NCBI GenBank assembly: GCA_964519145.1
Contig: CAZFHL010000001.1
Coordinates: 9,385-73,384 of the forward strand
DNA length: 64,000 nucleotides
Source of the DNA: CAZFHL01 sp964519145
GTDB lineage: Bacteria > Patescibacteriota > Minisyncoccia > Phycocordibacterales > WO2-35-19
Direction of reading: 5' to 3'
Shown: positions 59,284-64,000 of the stretch, piece after piece
Layout: every line of letters starts with the position of its first letter
Position numbering within the stretch: position 1 is the first letter of the stretch
Program-made: the position numbers and the translations under genes
The notes under the pieces: model-generated
The model's database searches: none
What the model saw: only the letters and a program-made list of their open reading frames with translations
What the model was told of the DNA's origin: nothing

Positions 59284-60339
59284 ATGAAAAAAGAAGTAAT
59301 AAAAAATAAAATATTGAGTCTTTCTTTTAATCCAAAACAGGTTTCAAAAAGACTTTTAAGCTCTCTTCCAGATAGAGCTCAGGATGTAGTAGTTGGTAGA
59401 TTTGGCTTAGGTCAAAATAGTGAAGAAATGACTCTAGAATCTATTGGGAAAAAATATGGCATAACAAGAGAAAGGGTAAGACAAATAGAGAATTATGCCA
59501 TAAATCATATTAGAAAGTCTGAAACTTATAAAAAAGAAGGGATTGTTTTCGAAGAACTAAAAAGCGTTTTTAAAGAAATAGGGGGTGTTGCTTCTGAAGA
59601 CGATATATTAACTCTTTTGTGTAAAGATTTGTCATCAAAAAAACATTTACATTTTATAATGGTTATTGGTAGTGATTTTAATAAAATAAAAGAAGATGAA
59701 GATTTTAAACATAGATGGCACATTGATCCAAACTTATCAGATAAAATACATGAAGCATTAAAAAAACTTTATGCAAAATTAGAAGATGATCAAATTGTCC
59801 CCGAATCAGAAATAATATCTTCTTTCTTAGAACATTTAAAAGATGTTTCAGATGATTATAAAAAAGATGAAATATTAACAAGATGGCTTTCTTTGTCAAA
59901 AAATATTTCAAAAAATCCTCTAGGAGAATGGGGTAAATCAAAATCAACAAATATAAAAACTAAAGGTGTTAGAGATTATGCCTATCTAATTTTAAGAAAG
60001 CATGGTTCACCTATACACTTTAAAGAAGTTGCAAAATTGATATCAGATGTATTTAAAAAGAAAGCTCATGTAGCCACAACCCATAACGAATTGATCAAAG
60101 ATCCTAGATTTGTCTTGGTTGGTAGAGGACTTTATGCATTAAAAGAATGGGGGTATTCTACAGGAGTTGTAAAGGATGTAATCGCAGATCTTATAAAGAA
60201 AAATGGTCCTATGGATAAGAAGGATATAATAGAAAAAGTAATGAAAGAGAGATATGTAAAACAAAATACTATCATGGTAAATCTACAAAATCCAAAATAT
60301 TTTAAAAAGAATAAACAAGGTCTATATGTGGTAGCTTAA
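59284..60339 (+). CDS. Sigma-70 region-4-like plus HARE-HTH protein
   Basis: A 351-aa protein. Residues about 25-75 (LPDRAQDVVVGRFGL, then IGKKYGITRERVRQIENYA) form a sigma region 4-type helix-turn-helix. The C-terminal part (about 228-350), with YLILRKHGSPIHFKEVAKLI and FVLVGRGLYALKEWG, matches the HARE-HTH winged-helix domain known from RNA polymerase delta and restriction-linked proteins. Region 2 of sigma factors is absent, so it cannot act as a classical sigma factor; an RNA polymerase-associated regulator is likely. Confidence 0.8.
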   Translation: MKKEVIKNKILSLSFNPKQVSKRLLSSLPDRAQDVVVGRFGLGQNSEEMTLESIGKKYGITRERVRQIENYAINHIRKSETYKKEGIVFEELKSVFKEIGGVASEDDILTLLCKDLSSKKHLHFIMVIGSDFNKIKEDEDFKHRWHIDPNLSDKIHEALKKLYAKLEDDQIVPESEIISSFLEHLKDVSDDYKKDEILTRWLSLSKNISKNPLGEWGKSKSTNIKTKGVRDYAYLILRKHGSPIHFKEVAKLISDVFKKKAHVATTHNELIKDPRFVLVGRGLYALKEWGYSTGVVKDVIADLIKKNGPMDKKDIIEKVMKERYVKQNTIMVNLQNPKYFKKNKQGLYVVA

Positions 60340-60348
60340 AATATTTAA

Positions 60349-60402
60349 AATACTAGCAAAACAAAACCACCAAAATAGGTGGTTTTGTTTTGCTAGTATT
60401 TA
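60349..60402 (+). terminator. Very strong intrinsic terminator
   Basis: A 22-bp perfect stem (ATACTAGCAAAAC... with its complement) around a 6-nt loop, with CCACC/GGTGG at the tip. Confidence 0.9.
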
Positions 60403-60424
60403 TTGTTAGTGATAAAATTAATGC

Positions 60425-61690
60425 ATGCTTGATTTTATCCCAGAAAATACAAAAATTGCTTTATTTATTGCTTTTAAATATATATATTTATTTTCACCAA
60501 TTTGGTTGCCTGTAATATTTATAAAACTATCTTTTGATAGTTGGCTATCTTATGTCAGAAGTAAGTTTTGGCAAAAAGAAAGTTCTGTTTTGCTTGAAAT
60601 AAAATTACCAAAAGAGATTATGAAATCTCCAAAAGCAATGGAAGTTGTTTTAGGAGCATTTTTTCAAACTGGTGGAGAAACTACGTGGATAGATAGGTTA
60701 TGGAAGGGTCAAACTAGACCTTGGTCTAGTCTAGAGCTAGTCTCTGTTGGCGGGAGGATAAAATTTTTTATTTGGATTAGGCCAAAACTTAGAAATGTTA
60801 TAGAAGCTCAAATATATTCTCAATATCCGAATGTTGAGATTCATGAGGTAGATGATTATACTAAACCTTTTTATTATGATAAAAATAAAAATGAAATTTG
60901 GGGTTTTGAAATAAAATTAGATAAACCAGATCCCTATCCTATAAAGACATATGTTGATTATGGAATGGATAAAGATCCAAAAGAAGAGTTTAAAGTGGAT
61001 CCAATGGCACCTATGATTGAATTTTTAGGCTCTATATCTTCAGGACATAATATATGGATTCAAATAATTATAAGAGCTCATAAGAAAGAGAAGCAAAAAG
61101 ATTTGACATGGAAAGAAAGATTTGAAAAATTAAAGTGGTCTGAAAATATAGATGGGTGGCAAGAAGATGCGAAAGAAGAGATTAAAAAAATCGTAGAAAG
61201 ATATAGGCCAGCTGACAAAGAAAAACAAAGCAGAACACCAACAGAAGGTGAAAAAGATATGATATCTGCTCTTGAGAGAAGTGTGTCAAAACTTCCTTTC
61301 GATTGCGGTATTAGATGTTTATATATTGCAGATAAAGATAAGTTCAATGGAGCTTTAAAGGGTGGTATCACGGGGTCTTTTAAACAATATGGTTCTCTAA
61401 ATCTAAACGGATTTAAACCAACAGGTTGGTTTACTATTTTTGATTATCCATGGCAAGATTATTTTGGTAAAAAACAAGAAAAGTTTAAATCAATGATTTT
61501 GGATGAATATAAAAAAAGAGATTTCTTTTACTCTGATTACGAAGGAAAATCTTTTTATAGTAAACCTTTTGTATTAAATAGTGAAGAGCTTGCTACAATT
61601 TATCACTTCCCAGGAGAAGGGGTAGCTACACCTACATTCGATAGATTGCCATCTAAAAAATCAGAAGCTCCATCTAACTTACCTTCTTAA
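60425..61690 (+). CDS. Membrane-anchored protein of unknown function, common type in Patescibacteria
   Basis: A 421-aa protein with one N-terminal membrane span (about 12-38), then a large soluble domain: WQKESSVLLEIKLPKEIMKS, FFQTGGETTWIDRLWKGQTR, VDPMAPMIEFLGSISSGHN, ending in PSKKSEAPSNLPS. I recall similar proteins next to type IV secretion/conjugation-like ATPases in these bacteria, but no such ATPase is in this window and the family link is from memory. mltG follows 5 nt later. Confidence 0.6.
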   Translation: MLDFIPENTKIALFIAFKYIYLFSPIWLPVIFIKLSFDSWLSYVRSKFWQKESSVLLEIKLPKEIMKSPKAMEVVLGAFFQTGGETTWIDRLWKGQTRPWSSLELVSVGGRIKFFIWIRPKLRNVIEAQIYSQYPNVEIHEVDDYTKPFYYDKNKNEIWGFEIKLDKPDPYPIKTYVDYGMDKDPKEEFKVDPMAPMIEFLGSISSGHNIWIQIIIRAHKKEKQKDLTWKERFEKLKWSENIDGWQEDAKEEIKKIVERYRPADKEKQSRTPTEGEKDMISALERSVSKLPFDCGIRCLYIADKDKFNGALKGGITGSFKQYGSLNLNGFKPTGWFTIFDYPWQDYFGKKQEKFKSMILDEYKKRDFFYSDYEGKSFYSKPFVLNSEELATIYHFPGEGVATPTFDRLPSKKSEAPSNLPS

Positions 61691-61695
61691 TTATT

Positions 61696-62793
61696 ATGTA
61701 TTTAAATATTAAAGCAAAAATAGAGTCAATTCTTTTTATTTTAAAAGAAAAACTTGAAATTTTAAGATTTAAAGTTGCTACCAATCCAAAAATAATAATT
61801 TTTAGATTGCGACTATTTGCGATAAACCCATTTTTAGGAAATAATTTTATAAAAATTATAAGTGGATTTTTGATATTTCTTTTTGTTTTTATCCTGTTTT
61901 ATTTTTCTTTATTTAAAGCTCCTTCTGATTTTAAACAAGATACTTTGGTCAGTGTAAAAAGTGGGGATTCTTTAAGAGAAATTGCTCGTAATTTTGAAAA
62001 TAATAATGTAGTTAAATCCTCTTTCTTTTTACAATTTTTGATAATAATTTATGGTGGTGAAAAAGGAGTGATTGCAGGGGATTATTATTTCCCAACATCT
62101 AAAAATGTGTTTGGAGTGGCCAATATGTTGCATCGTGGTAAGTTTGGTTTGATACCGCTAAGGACCACGATATTTGAAGGTTCTTCTTCTCGTGATATTG
62201 CAGATATGCTCTCAAAAACATTGCCATATTTTGATTCTAAAGAATTTTTAAAAAAAGTAGATGAAGAAAATTTGGAAGGGTTCTTGTTTCCTGATACATA
62301 TTTCTTTATGCAAAATACAAGAGCAGACGATGTGATTTTGATGATGCGTGAAAATTTTGCTAGAGCAATAAAACCATACGAAAATGATTTAATTAAATTT
62401 AAAAAGAGTTTAGAAGATGTAGTTATTATGGCTTCTATTATAGAAGGAGAGGCTAGGGGGCTTGAATCAAAAAGAATAGTCTCTGGTATTTTATGGAAAA
62501 GATTAAAAATAGGTATGCCACTTCAAGTTGATGCTGTGTTTAAATATTATAATGGTAAAAATTCTTATACATTAACAAAAGATGATTTAAAGTCTGATCA
62601 TTCCTATAACACTTATACCAACAAAGGTCTCCCCCCTACGGCCATAAATAATCCTGGGGTAGATTCTTTTAGAGCTTCAATTACTCCTACAAATACAGGT
62701 TATTTATATTTTCTTTCAGACAAAAGTGGCAATATGTATTATGCAAAAACTTTTGAAGAACATAAAAGAAATAAAGAACGATATTTGAGATAA
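61696..62793 (+). CDS. mltG: Endolytic murein transglycosylase
   Basis: Cleaves nascent peptidoglycan strands at the membrane. At 365 aa, a cytoplasmic stretch (about 1-48) with RFKVATNPKIIIF precedes one transmembrane span (about 52-72). The LysM-like region has VSVKSGDSLREIA, and the catalytic YceG domain has ASIIEGEARG (catalytic Glu about 251), GMPLQVDAVFKYY and YNTYTNKGLPPTAINNPG. Hairpin copy G follows. Confidence 0.93.
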   Translation: MYLNIKAKIESILFILKEKLEILRFKVATNPKIIIFRLRLFAINPFLGNNFIKIISGFLIFLFVFILFYFSLFKAPSDFKQDTLVSVKSGDSLREIARNFENNNVVKSSFFLQFLIIIYGGEKGVIAGDYYFPTSKNVFGVANMLHRGKFGLIPLRTTIFEGSSSRDIADMLSKTLPYFDSKEFLKKVDEENLEGFLFPDTYFFMQNTRADDVILMMRENFARAIKPYENDLIKFKKSLEDVVIMASIIEGEARGLESKRIVSGILWKRLKIGMPLQVDAVFKYYNGKNSYTLTKDDLKSDHSYNTYTNKGLPPTAINNPGVDSFRASITPTNTGYLYFLSDKSGNMYYAKTFEEHKRNKERYLR

Positions 62794-62816
62794 TATATCC
62801 CTATCGCAAATCATTT

Positions 62817-62929
62817 GAGTGGTGCTAGTGTTTATGTGCCTAGCGAGCTTGACTGGCGCTGGCTTCGCAGGAATTTTTTAGCAAAAAAATATCCGTGCAC
62901 AGAAATACTAGTACCCGATAAATGATTTG
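62817..62929 (-). repeat. Seven-copy hairpin element, copy G (subfamily II arms, core reversed)
   Basis: CAAATCATTT/AAATGATTTG outer arms and GTGCTAGTGTTTATGTGC with a matching inner arm around the conserved core on the minus strand. The arms resemble copies E and F, while the core resembles copies A-D. Confidence 0.85.
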
Positions 62930-62960
62930 TGGAGAATCTGATTATTAGTAAAATTTTATA

Positions 62961-62988
62961 CAACAAAAGACCTGTCGGTCTTTTTAAA
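62961..62988. terminator. Bidirectional intrinsic terminator
   Basis: AAAAGACC-TGTC-GGTCTTTT with A/T flanks. On the minus strand it would end the candidate RNA from 63463. Confidence 0.75.
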
Positions 62989-63463
62989 TATTTATATAAA
63001 TGAAGATGGAGGGCTTCCAGATTGGGACTTAATCACTTTTTTCGAAATTGGCATGTACACAGCCTTTTCCTAAAAAGTAATCGAGTCTTTTTTCTAGAAA
63101 TCCCTCCAGTTTTCTTTTGGTTTTGCAAACAAATCCCCAAAGCTACGATCAGAACCGCATCAATCTTCGATTAGAAGAGAAACTTGGTTAAGGGGGTAAC
63201 TTCACAAGACTTGTCCATGGCGTATGTCATCAGACGCCAATTGCAAAGGTCACTTTATTATAGAGAAGTGGATCTCTTTGCAGTGGGGGTTAGATCACTG
63301 CGATCTGGTTTAGTTAATGTTCACCCACCACCCTTGAATGTAGCGGTCGCCACCGCATTATTATCAAGAGCTAGAGTGATTTCGCAGACCAGATTATTGT
63401 TACCGGTTTCTTGGTAACACCCCAAATGTACTAATACCCATAGGCACCTCCATGCCAGGCTCT
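62965..63463 (-). ncRNA. Candidate 500-nt minus-strand structured RNA upstream of mnmA
   Basis: Bounded by a strong promoter and a terminator on the minus strand. In 5'-3' order: GGCA/TGCC with GGAGG in the loop, GTTACC/GGTAAC, GCGGT/ACCGC, GCAGTG/CACTGC, TGCAAAG/CTTTGCA, GGCGT/ACGCC, TCTTC/GAAGA, and a long imperfect helix closing 63008-63110 (GGAGGG with CCCTCC). After the first stem, an ATG opens a 13-codon frame (MGISTFGVLPRNR). No known family is matched. A plus-strand frame at 63184-63417 without signals is rejected. Confidence 0.55.
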
Positions 63464-63469
63464 TATAGA

Positions 63470-63497
63470 AGTATAGCATATCCATATCTTTTGTCAA
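63470..63497 (-). promoter_or_regulatory. Promoter of the 500-nt minus-strand RNA
   Basis: TTGACA (63497-63492) and TATACT (63475-63470) on the minus strand with 16-bp spacing. Confidence 0.7.
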
Positions 63498-63543
63498 GTA
63501 TTTTTTGTATTTTTTTAAATATTATGTTAATGTATAGTAAAAT

Positions 63544-64000
63544 ATGAATAAAAATAAAGATATTTTAAAAAACAAGAAAAAAGTATATAAAGTGTTTGTC
63601 GGTATGTCTGGCGGTGTTGATAGTAGTGTTTCTGCTTTATTGCTAAAAAATATGAAGATTAAAAATTTTGAAAAGTTTTTAGGCTTTAAAGCCCCAAAAG
63701 ATTTTGGGGGTTTTTCTGTGTCTGGTGTTTTTATAAAAGCATGGTCTCCGGAAGGCTTTCCTTGTACAGCCAAGGAAGATAGAAGGAGCGCCATGAGAGC
63801 TTGCGCAGTTTTAGATATACCATTTTTTACTTTGAATTTAGAAAAGGAATATAAAAAAGAAGTGGTGGATTATATGATAGATGAATATAAAAATGGCAAT
63901 ACTCCAAATCCAGACGTGATGTGTAATAAACAAATAAAATTCGGTCACTTTTTAGATTTTGCAAAAAGAAATAATGCTGATTTTGTAGCTACAGGGCACT
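63544..64000 (+). CDS. mnmA: tRNA-specific 2-thiouridylase, 3' end beyond the window
   Basis: Adds sulfur to U34 of certain tRNAs. The frame is open from the ATG at 63544 to the window edge (152 residues). The PP-loop GMSGGVDSSVSAL (about 21-33), GNTPNPDVMCNKQIKFG with its catalytic Cys (about 126-142) and ATGH are visible. Between the PP-loop and GVFIKAW there are about 20 extra residues, encoded by a segment containing a terminator-like hairpin (63692-63715). Start codon and family are clear. Confidence 0.93.
   Translation, partial: MNKNKDILKNKKKVYKVFVGMSGGVDSSVSALLLKNMKIKNFEKFLGFKAPKDFGGFSVSGVFIKAWSPEGFPCTAKEDRRSAMRACAVLDIPFFTLNLEKEYKKEVVDYMIDEYKNGNTPNPDVMCNKQIKFGHFLDFAKRNNADFVATGH
63682..63715 (+). 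repeat. Terminator-like palindromes inside mnmA
   Basis: GGCTTTAAAGCC (perfect 12-bp palindrome, 63682-63693) overlaps CCCCAAAA-GA-TTTTGGGG (63692-63709), followed by GTTTTT. It lies exactly in the extra segment of the protein. Confidence 0.6.

Noticed and set aside
63184..63417. 77-codon plus-strand frame upstream of mnmA
   Set aside because: Starts without a ribosome-binding site and lies in a region with a minus-strand promoter and many stems.

Overview
The window looks like a piece of a small, AT-rich genome from the Candidate Phyla Radiation (Patescibacteria, Parcubacteria-like). This is an inference. It rests on base composition, the standard code with TGA used as stop, a compact RpoB, a pyruvate kinase without its C-terminal domain, MscL with a zinc-ribbon tail, many small unrecognised genes, and a diversity-generating retroelement (DGR) with a four-helix accessory protein. 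A run of 100 Ns at 55721-55820 marks a scaffold gap, and both window ends cut genes.

Layout. 0-14 kb: a hydroxyacid dehydrogenase, pyrG, tRNA-Gln, several small SD-led genes, uppP, eno-gpm, an adenylate-kinase-like gene, a two-domain methyltransferase, pyk, and rpsP-khpA-trmD. 15-25.5 kb: a transcription/replication cluster rpoB-rpoC-dnaG-rpoD behind a long leader. 25.5-32.4 kb: mscL, a cyclophilin, then a minus-strand NAD-salvage operon (PRPP-synthetase-like, HAD, NAMPT) divergent from an NrtR-like regulator, with palindromic operators between them. 32.6-38.1 kb: a DEAD helicase, an ABC exporter, trhO and a SANT-like protein, separated by repeated long hairpins. 38.2-41 kb: the DGR. 41-54 kb: typA, small genes, a TrmB-like regulator, structured RNA loci, an HTH-GHKL ATPase pair, a VIT-family protein and a second ABC exporter. 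54.5-64 kb: ychF, leuS carrying an internal Nudix domain, a sigma/HARE-HTH protein, mltG and the start of mnmA.

Three things stand out. (1) A complete DGR: a target gene (38438-39067) whose last 103 bp (variable repeat, VR) differ from a template repeat (TR, 39413-39515) at 14 positions, 13 of them at template adenines; a reverse transcriptase; and an Avd gene whose 5' end crosses a C9 tract that puts the likely ATG out of frame. This is compatible with on/off switching. (2) The GC-rich coding part of the target gene is a nearly continuous chain of perfect hairpins, several capped by GNRA loops. A second GC-rich island at 48.75-49.19 kb, with a 51-codon ORF, is built the same way. (3) Seven copies of a 113-151 bp intergenic element share a conserved core of about 60 bp. 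Each core sits inside long arms that are self-complementary within a copy but differ between copies.

Core housekeeping genes mostly start without a visible Shine-Dalgarno site. Small accessory genes mostly have AAGGAG-type sites, often with their own promoter and terminator. The window therefore seems to hold two gene populations with different expression signals. No rRNA, CRISPR array or transposase gene was seen.
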